From: Marinomonas spartinae
GTDB lineage: Bacteria; Pseudomonadota; Gammaproteobacteria; Pseudomonadales; Marinomonadaceae
DNA: 64,000 bases
Reading direction: 5' to 3'
Assembly: GCF_900089775.1 (NCBI RefSeq)
Contig: NZ_FLOB01000002.1
Coordinates: 62,001 to 126,000 of the forward strand
The stretch's first letter is position 1; each line of letters starts with the position of its first letter. The position numbers and the translations under genes were made by a program. Shown one piece after another: positions 1 through 9,884 of the stretch. The notes under the pieces are model-generated. The model did no database searches, was not told the DNA's origin, and saw only the letters and a program-made list of their open reading frames with translations.

Positions 1-1134
1 GATGGGCACCTAGAACTTTATCCGGTGAAACGGTTTAGCCAAATTATGCGCCAGTTAATCTATAAGAATCCTAGTTTATTAGGTTCTCATTTGGGTGGAC
101 ATGGATTGCCTGCGTTGATTCAACAGATTGTACGTCGTGCCATGGACTATGGCTGCTCTCTTGTGGAGGACGAAATTCTGGTGACCAATGGCGGGTTGGA
201 ATCCCTATCGCTCGCCTTGAAAGCGTCTACGTCGCCTGGTGACAAGGTCTTAATTCAATCGCCTACCTACTTTTTGTTGCTGCAATTACTCAAAGATTTA
301 GGGTTAGAAGTCATTGAAATTGCAAGCTCCAATATGACGTTAAATACGCTTCAACTAGAGGAGACGATTGATCGTCATAAAATCAAAGTCATGGTCTATA
401 CCGCTAATTTTAATAATCCTGATGGTTGTTTATTGTCTGATAGTGACAAACAAGCGTTAGTCAATTTGATGGTAGAAAAGCAAGTCACCATTATTGAAGA
501 TGATGTCTATGGTGATATCTATTTTGGCAATACTCGGCCAAGACCATTACGGGCATTTAACGATCAGGTGATTTTGTGCAGTAGCTTTACTAAGACGCTA
601 TCTCCAGGACTGCGAATCGGCTGGCTAGCTTGCGCGGGTTGGCAAGATGCGGTTTATAATTTGAAACGCACCTCTTCAAAAGTCACCGCCGAATTCCCGC
701 AAGCCGCCATCGCTGAGTTTATAAAAAATGGTGGCTATGATGTGCACATGAGAAAGTTACGTGCTCTTTTAAAAGGTTATTGTCAGGTTATGAGGGAAGA
801 AATCCTCAAGGCATTTCCAGTGGGTACACAAGTATCACAACCACAAGGTGGTTATGTCTTATGGGTCACATTAAAAGAGGGAAGCCCATCTACTAGAGTG
901 TTATTCGAAAAAGCGTATGCTGAGCGGATTAGCATTGTGCCTGGCTATCTTTTTTCTTTGGTTGACATAGACAGTGCCAAAATAGGCACTGTCATTGAAA
1001 GAAGCAATGATCTAAGCTTTCGAATCAACTATGGCTATGGTTTAACGCCAGACAACAAAGAAGCCATTCATACCTTGGCATCTTGGGTCAAGGAAGGTTC
1101 GATACCGCAAAACGGTTGCGAAGCCATTTACTAG
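1..1134 (+). CDS. MocR/PdxR-type regulator, aminotransferase domain (5' end outside window)
   Basis: The reading frame is open from base 1 with no stop, so the gene begins upstream of the window; the GTG at 25 is internal. What remains is a fold-type I PLP aminotransferase domain like that of MocR regulators. Visible marks are the NNPDG loop, the IEDDVYGD segment and the PLP-lysine motif SSFTKTLSPGLRIGW. The usual N-terminal GntR winged helix must lie outside the window, so a free-standing aminotransferase cannot be excluded. A second MocR gene lies 1.1 kb downstream on the other strand. The end is convergent with the hydrolase gene (6 bp apart). Confidence 0.8.
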   Translation, partial: DGHLELYPVKRFSQIMRQLIYKNPSLLGSHLGGHGLPALIQQIVRRAMDYGCSLVEDEILVTNGGLESLSLALKASTSPGDKVLIQSPTYFLLLQLLKDLGLEVIEIASSNMTLNTLQLEETIDRHKIKVMVYTANFNNPDGCLLSDSDKQALVNLMVEKQVTIIEDDVYGDIYFGNTRPRPLRAFNDQVILCSSFTKTLSPGLRIGWLACAGWQDAVYNLKRTSSKVTAEFPQAAIAEFIKNGGYDVHMRKLRALLKGYCQVMREEILKAFPVGTQVSQPQGGYVLWVTLKEGSPSTRVLFEKAYAERISIVPGYLFSLVDIDSAKIGTVIERSNDLSFRINYGYGLTPDNKEAIHTLASWVKEGSIPQNGCEAIY

Positions 1135-1140
1135 CGTTAA

Positions 1141-2184
1141 TTAGTTTGCTTGTTGGTGCGTCACTTTGTTTATCCACATTCCAATGGTATCCAAAGCGCG
1201 TGGTGCATAAGCATCACGCCCCATTAAAATAAACAGCCCTTTGCGCCAGAGAGGCCATTCTGAGGGCAGTTGATAATTAAACCACTGCGCTTTTAATAAA
1301 CCATGGGTGGCATGTTTGATAATTGCGGTGACTTGTTCTTGATCCGGATGAAGTTTTTGCTTGTAGATTGCCTGATTATAAAGTGGATCGACATTTTTAT
1401 CGTCTGCTCCCCAAAGTGCTAAGACAGGTCCTTGCATCGAACCAAGATAAGGGCTGGCATCACTATTGTAATTGCGGACGACAAAATCAAAGCGATCCGG
1501 GTTCATTTTAGGGCGCATGCCAGGGGTGGCAGTATTGGGGTTGCCAAATGTCTCATCGTTGTTTTTTAGGTTCGCCGCCACTTTTTGAGAGACTTGCTCG
1601 GGGCTGAGGCCTTGATCCTCTAACTGACGCTTAGTGTAATAGGCTCCTTGGTGGCGCCAACTGACGGCTCCGCCTACGATGACAGTAAAAGCAGGCTTTA
1701 TTTCGTTATCAGTAATCGGCAAGACCCAGCCCGCCTGCGAAAACCCCAAAAAGCCAATCGGACTATTTTTTAAGGCGGGCAGAGAATGTATCTTGTTGTA
1801 TGCTGCTCTTACTTCATCACTTCGATCAGACATAGATTGTTGAAGCCAAGCACCAGTACTTTGGCCTACTCCAGGTTTGTCCCAACTAAACACGCCAATC
1901 CCATCCTTTAATAAACTGTTCACTAAAGGCAAATAGTTGGAGTTCTCAAAACGTGTCTGTGCACCATCGCCATGGACGATTAGAGCAATAGGAGGAGCGG
2001 TGACATTTTTAGGCAGGACTAAAGAGCCTTGCAAGGTATTATTGCTGGAAGCAAATGAGATCTTTGTGACGTTTGCGTCGCTTAAATCAAAATCTTTTAG
2101 TCCAGAAAACTGCAAAATCGCTACGCCGATAATTGCAATCAAGACGATAAGAGCAATAAAGCTTTTTGTTTTACGTTTCACCAT
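1141..2184 (-). CDS. membrane-anchored alpha/beta hydrolase
   Basis: About 347 residues. One N-terminal hydrophobic segment (about 8-26) suggests a membrane anchor or uncleaved signal with the catalytic domain outside the cytoplasm. The alpha/beta hydrolase fold is shown by VHGDG (oxyanion region), the nucleophile elbow GFSQAG (Ser about 149), the acid in WGADDKNVDP and the His in ATHGL. It resembles S9-type or dienelactone-hydrolase-like esterases; the substrate is unknown. I chose the ATG at 2184 because a GGAAG ribosome site precedes it at good spacing; an in-frame TTG six codons earlier lacks one. Confidence 0.75.
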   Translation of the reverse strand: MVKRKTKSFIALIVLIAIIGVAILQFSGLKDFDLSDANVTKISFASSNNTLQGSLVLPKNVTAPPIALIVHGDGAQTRFENSNYLPLVNSLLKDGIGVFSWDKPGVGQSTGAWLQQSMSDRSDEVRAAYNKIHSLPALKNSPIGFLGFSQAGWVLPITDNEIKPAFTVIVGGAVSWRHQGAYYTKRQLEDQGLSPEQVSQKVAANLKNNDETFGNPNTATPGMRPKMNPDRFDFVVRNYNSDASPYLGSMQGPVLALWGADDKNVDPLYNQAIYKQKLHPDQEQVTAIIKHATHGLLKAQWFNYQLPSEWPLWRKGLFILMGRDAYAPRALDTIGMWINKVTHQQAN

Positions 2185-2274
2185 TATGAGCTTCCAATTC
2201 AAAAAGACTAGTGCTCACTATAGATAATATTGTCAATAGATCAAAGAGATGGATGTAAATTCTATACAGATTGT

Positions 2275-3696
2275 TTATTGACGGCTCTTGTGATCATTGA
2301 TGAGTTCACATAATCGGCTCAATTGCTGAAGGGCGGTATTGTCTGCTTCCTTTTTGCCCAGTGACCAACCACAGTTAATACGAAAGCAATCGTGGTAGGC
2401 ATCGTGGGTGCTAAAACAGGCACCGCTACGAATATCAATATGCAATGTCTGGGCTTCTTGTTCCAGTTTTTGAGTATTTACATTAGGAATTTTGACCCAT
2501 AAAACGAGGCCTCCATCGGGTAGGCTAACCAATGAGTCGGCAGGCAAATGCTCAATCAAATATTGTCGATAAGCATGAACTTGATGATGCAATGTGAGAC
2601 GAATTTTATTCACATGCGAACGGTATTCACCGGTTGACATAAATTCTGCAAGACAGGCTTGCATTAAGCTATTTACCCCAAAGCAAGTATGTGACGAGTG
2701 TTGTAGATATCGAGTGAGGTAGCGCCCAGGTAAGCTCCAGCCAAGTCTTAATCCTGCGGCTAATGTTTTTGAGACCGAGCCACACCAAACCACATAACCT
2801 TCTTTGTCCCAATACTTAGCGGGCAGTGGAAGGTGTTTTTGATGAGATAGTTCAAAATACACATCGTCTTCTATCATGGGAATCTGGTACTTAGTCGCGA
2901 GTGTCACTAAAGCTTGTTTTTGTTCGACAGGTAAGCTCTGACCTGTTGGGTTTATATGGGTGGTGCTAAATAGCGAGGCTTGAACCTCCCCCTGTTTCAT
3001 TACCTTCTCGAGCAATGCTAAATCCATCCCTTGGCTAGTATAGGGAATTTCAATAATGTTTCTGGATAACGCCGCTAATAAATCAAGCAAACCACTAAAA
3101 CATGGAGAGCTGATAGCAATGGTATCCCCAGTTTTGGTGAGACTTTCAATAGCAATGCGAATGCTATCAATACAACCGTGAGTAATCACACAATCATTTG
3201 GTGAAAAAGGGAAGTGATCTTGAAGGAAATGCTGAGCAAGGGCATGTCGTAATCGGCTATCGCCTTGTTTTTCAGGGTATTGAAAGAGGCGGCTTTCTGA
3301 CCGTCTGGTGACTCGTTTGATACAGCGTTGTAATTCGGCGAGAGGTTGTAACTCAGATGAAACCCGACAAGTACCAAGGGGGTTAAAAAAAGCAACCGTT
3401 GGGCTGTAGCCTTTGTCAGGCGCGAATTGCTTTGGGTCACGACGTTGTTTGTCAATCAGATTAGGGGCAGGAAAAGCGACATCCTGCCATTGACTGGCGA
3501 CAAAATATCCCGATTGAGGTTGAGAAAAAATGTAGCCTGCTTGTTGCAAATACTCATAGGTTTTTGTCGCTGTGGTCATACTGATTTGGTGCTGTTTGGC
3601 CAAGACACGAAGGGCAGGCAAACGGCTCCCTATGGGAAGCTTTTGCGAGCGAATGTCGGCAATAAATTGTTGAGCCAGTGTTTCGTAGAGTGTCAT
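2275..3696 (-). CDS. MocR-family transcriptional regulator (GntR HTH + aminotransferase)
   Basis: A 473-residue full-length MocR protein. An N-terminal GntR winged helix (about 1-68, ending in the typical QSGYFVAS wing) is fused to a fold-type I aminotransferase domain (about 100-465). INPTGQ, the IEDDVYFE segment and the PLP lysine in SVSKTLAAGLRLGW (Lys about 310) are visible. MocR proteins usually sense an amino acid or PLP and control a neighbouring gene. Here the divergent gene is an EamA exporter 126 bp away, so that exporter is the likely target. The effector cannot be read from the sequence. Confidence 0.88.
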   Translation of the reverse strand: MTLYETLAQQFIADIRSQKLPIGSRLPALRVLAKQHQISMTTATKTYEYLQQAGYIFSQPQSGYFVASQWQDVAFPAPNLIDKQRRDPKQFAPDKGYSPTVAFFNPLGTCRVSSELQPLAELQRCIKRVTRRSESRLFQYPEKQGDSRLRHALAQHFLQDHFPFSPNDCVITHGCIDSIRIAIESLTKTGDTIAISSPCFSGLLDLLAALSRNIIEIPYTSQGMDLALLEKVMKQGEVQASLFSTTHINPTGQSLPVEQKQALVTLATKYQIPMIEDDVYFELSHQKHLPLPAKYWDKEGYVVWCGSVSKTLAAGLRLGWSLPGRYLTRYLQHSSHTCFGVNSLMQACLAEFMSTGEYRSHVNKIRLTLHHQVHAYRQYLIEHLPADSLVSLPDGGLVLWVKIPNVNTQKLEQEAQTLHIDIRSGACFSTHDAYHDCFRINCGWSLGKKEADNTALQQLSRLCELINDHKSRQ

Positions 3697-3822
3697 GGTC
3701 GAGAATACCGATTAGCAAGCTGTCTTAAGATTGTACTCTTATTTTTATTAAAAATTGAATCTGTTCTCTTCCCTTTCTTTCTCCAATACTGATTCCCATT
3801 ATTTGGTGAACCGGAGAGAAGA
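3697..3822. promoter_or_regulatory. divergent promoter region, mocR / eamA
   Basis: AT-rich 126-bp region between divergent start codons. It must hold both promoters and, from the usual MocR arrangement, the operator. A GGAGAG ribosome site precedes the exporter start. I could not pick a convincing direct-repeat MocR operator by eye. Confidence 0.5.
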
Positions 3823-4710
3823 ATGAAATTAAAAAATGTATTTTTATTGGTCGCTTTGATGGCACTGTGGGGATTCAATTTCAGTGTGATTAAGCTGGGT
3901 ACCAACGAGATTGACCCATTGGTACTCACGGCACTGCGTTTCACTTTTGCGGTTTTCCCCGTGATTTTCTTTATCAAGCGGCCTGAGGTGAAATGGCGCT
4001 ATTTGTTTGGCTATGGGGTGAGCTTTGGTGTTGGTGTTTGGGGCATGACCACTCTCTCCATTTATGCAGGTTTGTCGGTAGGAATGGCATCATTGTTGTT
4101 GGATATGAGTGTGGTGAGCAGTTTGCTGGTGGGCTGGTTGTGTTTGAATGAAACGATTACACGCCATAAGCTATGTGGAGCAGGCTTAGCACTGTTTGGG
4201 TTACTCTTGATTATGCTTTCTAAAGGGGGATCAGTGACGGTGCAAGGCGTTATTCTTGTTCTCGTGGCATCCGTCTTTTGGAGTGTCAATGGCTTGATTG
4301 TGAAACGTGCCAATACTCAATCGGTTTTTGCTTTTAATGTTTGGGCCATGATGTTTGCGCCACTGCCTTTATTGGTATTAGCGATGTTGAGCCATGGTGT
4401 GCAAGCCGTCACGCTTTTACCTGAACGGTTCAATGGATGGGCCCTGTTTTCTATTGTATTTCAAGCCTATCCAACGACCTTACTAGGGTATTGGTTTTGG
4501 AATAAAATGATGATGACCTATTCTATGTCGAGCGTGGCTCCGATGACCTTGCTTGTACCTGTATTTGGTATATTAGGTGGCTATTGGTTTTACGGTGAGG
4601 TGGTGTCCTTCAATGAAGTGATGGCAGCTGGCTTCATATTATTAGGTCTCTTTATCGGACAGATGAAAGCTAAACCCTCGCTCAATGTCAATTTGGCTGA
4701 TGGCGTTTAG
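3823..4710 (+). CDS. EamA/DMT-superfamily metabolite exporter
   Basis: 295 residues with about ten hydrophobic segments arranged as two EamA repeats (about 5-135 and 145-280). The first repeat opens with the characteristic ALWGFNFSVIKLG. Such proteins export amino acids or other small metabolites across the inner membrane. The start is backed by GGAGAG at good spacing. Divergence from a MocR regulator suggests effector-induced export of an amino acid or amine; the substrate is unknown. Immediately downstream lies the remnant of another exporter. Confidence 0.85.
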   Translation: MKLKNVFLLVALMALWGFNFSVIKLGTNEIDPLVLTALRFTFAVFPVIFFIKRPEVKWRYLFGYGVSFGVGVWGMTTLSIYAGLSVGMASLLLDMSVVSSLLVGWLCLNETITRHKLCGAGLALFGLLLIMLSKGGSVTVQGVILVLVASVFWSVNGLIVKRANTQSVFAFNVWAMMFAPLPLLVLAMLSHGVQAVTLLPERFNGWALFSIVFQAYPTTLLGYWFWNKMMMTYSMSSVAPMTLLVPVFGILGGYWFYGEVVSFNEVMAAGFILLGLFIGQMKAKPSLNVNLADGV

Positions 4711-4713
4711 GCT

Positions 4714-4902
4714 TTGGCTAGCCCAAAAAATAGCCATATTTTGGCACTTCTGCCTTTGATTTTACTATTAGGGTTACAAAGTGCCATAGTGGTTTTTGGT
4801 TACGCATTGCTGTTCTCTAATCCTAAAATTCGTGGTACTTATTTCAAATTGAAACGCCTGTTTGATGGTGTATTTACTGTCTTTTTGGGATGGAGGGGTT
4901 GA
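4714..4902 (+). pseudogene. 3' remnant of a LysE/RhtB-family exporter
   Basis: A 62-codon open stretch encodes a hydrophobic helix followed by YALLFSNPKIRGTYFK and a final helix FDGVFTVFLG. From memory this matches the C-terminal end of LysE/RhtB exporters: ALL, then a basic NPK-R segment, then a terminal G-FI-LG helix. There is no ATG, no ribosome site, and the upstream sequence is the exporter gene in another frame. The rest of the LysE gene has evidently been lost. A chance membrane-like ORF is the alternative. Confidence 0.5.
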
Positions 4903-5027
4903 AACTTTTATGGAACCCATTAAGTGATTAGTTGTATCGGCGAGTATGGTGATGTGGAGGAGGTTATATCCGCGTTATTTCTTTGTTAGGTTTGTTATGA
5001 TGTCTTTTATTTTTCTGAGTATTTGTT

Positions 5028-6038
5028 ATGTATGATTCTGCCCTTTGGCAGCCCAGTGCTAACCTTGAAACATTAAGAAAGCGCGCCCGCTTATTGCAAT
5101 GTATTCGTACCTTTTTTGAAGCACGAGAAGTGATGGAGGTGGACACTCAGAGTTTGTCCCTTGCCAGCATGACCGACCCTCATATTGAAGTGTTGACCTG
5201 TGAGGCTAGAACGCAAGGACAAAATCTGGTCTATTATTTACAAACGTCTCCTGAGTTTGCTATGAAGCGTTTGTTATGTGCGGGTTCTGGTTCGATTTAC
5301 CAGCTTGGCAAAGTGTTTCGCGCTGAAGAAATAGGCCGTCGTCATAGCATTGAATTTACTATGTTGGAATGGTATCGAGTGGGCTTGGATCATTGGCAAC
5401 TAATGGATGAAATCCAAGCGTTATTAAAGACCATCATCAAGGTGGTTGGTTTACCAGAAGAGGCCCAATTGAAAGGCGAGGTGCTTGACTGTGAACGCCT
5501 GAGTTATCAAGCGGCTTTCTTGCGTCACACGGGGCTTGATCCATTGTCGTGTGAATTAAGCGCATTACAGGAGTATGCCCATCAACAGACCGAATACGGC
5601 TTGCAAGAAACGGATCGAGATACCTTGCTGGAGTTAGTGTTTGCGTCTGTGGTGGAACCTGCTATCGGGAAACATCAGCCATGTTTTATTCACAGTTATC
5701 CAGCAAGTCAGGCCGCATTGGCGACCACACATCTGAATGAGCAAGGGCAAGAAGTTGCTGCGCGCTTTGAACTCTATTGGCAAGGTATGGAGTTGGCGAA
5801 TGGTTATCATGAATTGACGGACCCAAAGGAGCAGGCCAAACGGTTTGCTGAAGATAAACAGGCACGCAAACACATGGGATTAGCTGATCGGCAGTTTGAT
5901 GAACGCTTGATTTCGGCATTGGAGGCTGGTATGCCTGAGTGTGCCGGTGTCGCCTTAGGAGTAGACCGTTTGCTTATGCTGCTGACGGGACAGCAACACA
6001 TTGAACAGGTTATTCCTTTTGCTCATCGCCGTGCTTGA
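5028..6038 (+). CDS. epmA: EF-P--(R)-beta-lysine ligase EpmA
   Basis: 336 residues (E. coli EpmA is about 325). It is a class II lysyl-tRNA-synthetase-like catalytic core without the anticodon-binding domain. Motif 2 is seen in FRAEEIGRRHSIEFTMLEWY and motif 3 in GVALGVDRLLMLL. EpmA activates (R)-beta-lysine with ATP and attaches it to a conserved lysine of elongation factor P, which helps ribosomes through polyproline stretches. The gene stands alone; epmB and efp are not in the window. The ribosome site is weak. Confidence 0.93.
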   Translation: MYDSALWQPSANLETLRKRARLLQCIRTFFEAREVMEVDTQSLSLASMTDPHIEVLTCEARTQGQNLVYYLQTSPEFAMKRLLCAGSGSIYQLGKVFRAEEIGRRHSIEFTMLEWYRVGLDHWQLMDEIQALLKTIIKVVGLPEEAQLKGEVLDCERLSYQAAFLRHTGLDPLSCELSALQEYAHQQTEYGLQETDRDTLLELVFASVVEPAIGKHQPCFIHSYPASQAALATTHLNEQGQEVAARFELYWQGMELANGYHELTDPKEQAKRFAEDKQARKHMGLADRQFDERLISALEAGMPECAGVALGVDRLLMLLTGQQHIEQVIPFAHRRA

Positions 6039-6174
6039 AAATAGGAGGGGATGAGGGACTTAACGAGCGTATGGGCTTACTTGAGTGCTAAATGGCGAGC
6101 GTTTATTGCTATTTGGCGGATAGATTAGGCATTAATACTGAATTGATATCAAATAAGAAGAATAGGACATCTGT

Positions 6175-8460
6175 TTGAAAGATCGTCATCTAATGTTTCG
6201 TACGCGTCTCAAAAATGGTCTTTTTGGCGGCGCGCCAAAGCGGCTTATTTGGCTGTATTTATTGGCTTTATTGCTTGTTGTGTGGGCGATCTTAAAAGGC
6301 GGCGATGCACTTCGTCATCAGCAAATCAAAACACTACGTTATGAGGTATCCGATCAGTTAAATCAGCTGGCCAGTGTATTAGAAAATGCGATTGTAAAGT
6401 ATCAACACATGCCAACGTTGCTGGCGTCTAATGATAGGGTCAAACAGGCGTTACTTCATGAAACCGATAAGGATATTGAGCAGCTTAATCGAGAGCTCAA
6501 GCAAATCAATCTCATCACGGAGGCCTCAGACAGCTATATTATTAACACTCATGGCTTGACCATTGCGGCTTCTAACTATCAAAAGAAAACCAGTTTTGTT
6601 GGCAAAAACTTTGCGTTTAGGCCTTATTTTAAAGAGGCCATGTCTGGCAAGGCGGGGCGTTATTATGCGCTTGGTACCACATCGAATCGTCGTGGTTATT
6701 ACTTTTCTTATCCTGTCTACAGTGGTGACAAGATTATTGGTGTAGCAGTCGTTAAAGTGGATCTAACACAGTTTGAAAAACGCTTTAATAATCAAAGTTA
6801 TGAATTTTTGCTAATCGACCCCGATGGGATCGTCTTTAGTAGTTCCCATCCTGATTGGTTGTATCATTTACTTGGGGAGTTATCTCACCAAGAACTACAG
6901 CGTATCGCCGAGAGCCAGCGCTATAAAGATAAAGACATTAAAAAGCTTGCCATTGCTTACAGTAAACCCTTCGATAGTAAATCTACCATTGTTGATGTGT
7001 TAGAAGAAATGACGTTACCGAATGGTAAGGTGCAGCTAGAGCGACATGCTTATTTACAGATGAGTCGTCCGATTCGGTTATTGAATTTTCGCGTTGCGAT
7101 TTTTGCGCCGCTAAAAACCATTAATGAAGACATCGCTCTATGGCGAGCTATTTTTGTCGGTGGAGTGATTATTACGGCTTTGCTATTTGGCTTAGCTATG
7201 CTGCGCACTCGTATGCTGCGAGAACGTTCCGATGCCAATGAAATGGCCCGCCATAATCAAGCTTATATCCGTGAAGTTATTCAGAATACACAAGCAGGCT
7301 TAGTGACTCTAGATGACAGTTATCAAATAGAGTCCTTTAACCCTGCTATTGAGAGATTGCTAGGACAATCATTGGCTCCACTAGTAGGTCAGCCGCTTAG
7401 TGTCTTATTTCAGCCTATCGACAATCAGCAAGATTATGAGCAAAACACAGAAAGCGTTGAATCTATGGGGGTTAAGGTACTCACGCAAGAGGGAACTTTG
7501 TGTTATTTAGAAAACGATAAGACGGTGTTGCAGAGTATTCCTGTAGAGATGACTTTATGTGAAATGCAACTCCCTAACCGTCGTAGTTTTTTGGTGACTT
7601 TCCACGACATGACAGAACGTAAGCGTTATGAACAAGAAATCACTCATGCGAGAAATGCCTTGGAAGCTCGGGTGAAGGAGAGAACATCAGAGCTGGAAGA
7701 GGCAAACAGCCGCCTTCGCCATGAAATCGAAGAGCATGAAGGCACGCAGCGGGAGCTGATTCAGACGGCGAAATTGGCAGTGCTGGGGCAATTAAGTGCG
7801 GGACTCAATCATGAGCTGAATCAGCCATTAACGGCCATTCGAGCGTTTGCAGAAAACGGTTTGACTTTTTTAGAGCGTAATAAATACCCCCAAGCGAAAG
7901 CCAACTTGGAGCAAATCAGCCAGCTGGGTCGTCATATGGGAGATATCATCGCCCGCTTTAAAGTATTCGCGCGAAAGGGAGACATACAACAAGGGCCGAT
8001 TCCTGTTCATGAGGCGATGCTCGCTGCAGTGCGTATTATGGAATCACGGTATAAAGGTGCAGACATTGCCATTGAGTTACCCGAAGACAAAGGCTTAATG
8101 GTCGTGGGTGATACCGTCTTTTTAGAGCAAGTGTTGGTTAACTTACTGGCGAATGCTGCTGATTCCATTCAGGAATCCGCCAGTGTTGATAAACAGGTTT
8201 GTGTTGTCATACAAGAAAGCGCTGATAAGGTGCTGATCGCCATCCAAGATACTGGTAAAGGGCTTAGTGAAGACGCACAAAAGCATTTGTTTGAACCATT
8301 TTTTACTTCTAAGGCATCAGGGGTGGGGTTGGGGCTTGGTTTGTCCATTAGCCAGCGTATAGTTGAGGCAATGAATGGGCAAATTCAAGCCCAGAACTTG
8401 GACTCTGGAGGGGCTGAGTTTTGTGTTACGCTAACACGTTTTCAGTCGACGCTGAGTTAG
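6175..8460 (+). CDS. dctB: C4-dicarboxylate-type sensor histidine kinase DctB
   Basis: 761 residues. There is a transmembrane helix near 24-42, a large periplasmic Cache-type sensor (about 45-320), a second helix (about 325-345), a PAS domain (about 365-485) and a coiled coil. A HisKA box follows, GLNHELNQPLTAIRAF, with phospho-acceptor His about 546, and an HATPase domain ends the protein (GLGLGLSIS). This is the DctB layout; these kinases sense succinate, fumarate or malate and phosphorylate DctD. The TTG start at 6175 is chosen because AGGA precedes it by 8 bp; an ATG at 6193 is possible. dctD follows after 56 bp. Confidence 0.88.
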   Translation: MKDRHLMFRTRLKNGLFGGAPKRLIWLYLLALLLVVWAILKGGDALRHQQIKTLRYEVSDQLNQLASVLENAIVKYQHMPTLLASNDRVKQALLHETDKDIEQLNRELKQINLITEASDSYIINTHGLTIAASNYQKKTSFVGKNFAFRPYFKEAMSGKAGRYYALGTTSNRRGYYFSYPVYSGDKIIGVAVVKVDLTQFEKRFNNQSYEFLLIDPDGIVFSSSHPDWLYHLLGELSHQELQRIAESQRYKDKDIKKLAIAYSKPFDSKSTIVDVLEEMTLPNGKVQLERHAYLQMSRPIRLLNFRVAIFAPLKTINEDIALWRAIFVGGVIITALLFGLAMLRTRMLRERSDANEMARHNQAYIREVIQNTQAGLVTLDDSYQIESFNPAIERLLGQSLAPLVGQPLSVLFQPIDNQQDYEQNTESVESMGVKVLTQEGTLCYLENDKTVLQSIPVEMTLCEMQLPNRRSFLVTFHDMTERKRYEQEITHARNALEARVKERTSELEEANSRLRHEIEEHEGTQRELIQTAKLAVLGQLSAGLNHELNQPLTAIRAFAENGLTFLERNKYPQAKANLEQISQLGRHMGDIIARFKVFARKGDIQQGPIPVHEAMLAAVRIMESRYKGADIAIELPEDKGLMVVGDTVFLEQVLVNLLANAADSIQESASVDKQVCVVIQESADKVLIAIQDTGKGLSEDAQKHLFEPFFTSKASGVGLGLGLSISQRIVEAMNGQIQAQNLDSGGAEFCVTLTRFQSTLS

Positions 8461-8516
8461 GGGTCATGACCTCAACAATGAATAAATAGCAAAAATAAAA
8501 TAACAAAGGAAACGCA

Positions 8517-9872
8517 ATGACAGATGGCAATCAAGTGATATTGATCGACGATGAAAAATCCGTTCGCATGGCTATTTCGCAAACATTAGAGTTGGAAGAC
8601 TTTGAAGTTAATGCGTTTGCCAGTGCGCAAGGGGTACTTGATCAGCTGTCAATTGACTGGCCTGGTATTATTGTAAGCGATATTAACTTACCGGGAATGA
8701 GTGGTTTAGAACTGTTTGAAGCCGTTAAAAAGATTGATAAAGAGATTCCTTTTATTCTTATAACAGGCCATGGCGATATTAGTATGGCCGTTAATGCAAT
8801 CCGTGATGGTGCTTATGATTTTATCGCAAAACCCTTCTCCAATACGGATTTTTTAGAGGTGGTTCATCGTGCCACCGAAAAGCGCCGTTTAACCATCGAA
8901 AACCGCCAATTACGCTTAGAGTTAGTCGCTCAAAATGCACCCGGTCCGCGTATTGTTGGCAATACTCCAGGCATTCATCGTTTACGTCAGGTCTTACTCC
9001 AAGTCGCCGATACGGGGGCTGATATCTTGATTCAAGGCGAAACAGGGACTGGGAAAGAGCTGGTGGCGCGTTTTATTCACGAGCACAGTTTGCGTCGCGG
9101 TAAAGCCTTTGTGGCAATTAACTGTGGGGCAGTGCCAGATTCAATTATGGAATCCGAATTATTTGGCCATGAAAAGGGCGCGTTCACCGATGCGAAAACT
9201 CAGCGTATAGGTAAGCTGGAACATGCCAATGGCGGCACCTTGTTTTTAGACGAAATTGAAAGCATGCCCATGTCTATGCAGATTCGTTTATTACGAGTTT
9301 TGGAAGAGCGCCGTTTAGAGCGTTTGGGATCCAACACAGGGATTGACTTGGACTTACGTATTTTAGCGGCCACCAAAGTAGACTTAAAACACTTAAGTGA
9401 AAGTGGTACCTTCCGAGAAGATTTATACTACCGACTTAATGTTGTCCGTGTGGATATTCCTCCACTGCGTGATCGAAAGGATGATATTCCTTTGCTTTGG
9501 CAGCATTTTTCATTGGTGGCTATTGCTCAATATAAGCGAGAGTCTGAACCGCTATCCGCAGCGCGGATGCACAGCCTGTTAAGTTATGATTGGCCTGGCA
9601 ATGTACGGGAACTTCGTAACCTTGCAGAACGCTATGTCTTGATGGGGGAAGCGGGGTCTTTTGAGTTTGATCAGATCATTATTAATGAAAATAATCCTGG
9701 GGTGATGACGTTACCGGAGCAAATGGAGCGTTTTGAAAAAACGCTCCTAGAACAAGAGCTACTACGCCAGAAAGGGTCTATCAAGGACACCATGGATGCC
9801 CTTGGTTTACCCCGTAAAACACTCTACGACAAAATGCGCAAATACGGCCTAGATAAAGATATTTATAAGTAA
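8517..9872 (+). CDS. dctD: sigma-54-dependent response regulator DctD
   Basis: 451 residues in NtrC-family order: receiver domain (1-120, phospho-acceptor Asp about 55 in SDINLPGMSG), AAA+ sigma-54 activation domain (about 145-375, Walker A GETGTGKE, Walker B GGTLFLDEIES) and a C-terminal Fis-type helix-turn-helix (LGLPRKTLYDKMRKYGL). The sigma-54 contact loop reads GAFTDA instead of GAFTGA. An AAAGGAA ribosome site precedes the start. It should activate sigma-54 promoters of C4-dicarboxylate transport genes. No transporter adjoins it, but a TRAP system with a candidate sigma-54 promoter lies at 39.6-43 kb. Confidence 0.9.
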   Translation: MTDGNQVILIDDEKSVRMAISQTLELEDFEVNAFASAQGVLDQLSIDWPGIIVSDINLPGMSGLELFEAVKKIDKEIPFILITGHGDISMAVNAIRDGAYDFIAKPFSNTDFLEVVHRATEKRRLTIENRQLRLELVAQNAPGPRIVGNTPGIHRLRQVLLQVADTGADILIQGETGTGKELVARFIHEHSLRRGKAFVAINCGAVPDSIMESELFGHEKGAFTDAKTQRIGKLEHANGGTLFLDEIESMPMSMQIRLLRVLEERRLERLGSNTGIDLDLRILAATKVDLKHLSESGTFREDLYYRLNVVRVDIPPLRDRKDDIPLLWQHFSLVAIAQYKRESEPLSAARMHSLLSYDWPGNVRELRNLAERYVLMGEAGSFEFDQIIINENNPGVMTLPEQMERFEKTLLEQELLRQKGSIKDTMDALGLPRKTLYDKMRKYGLDKDIYK

Positions 9873-9884
9873 TAGGCCAATACG

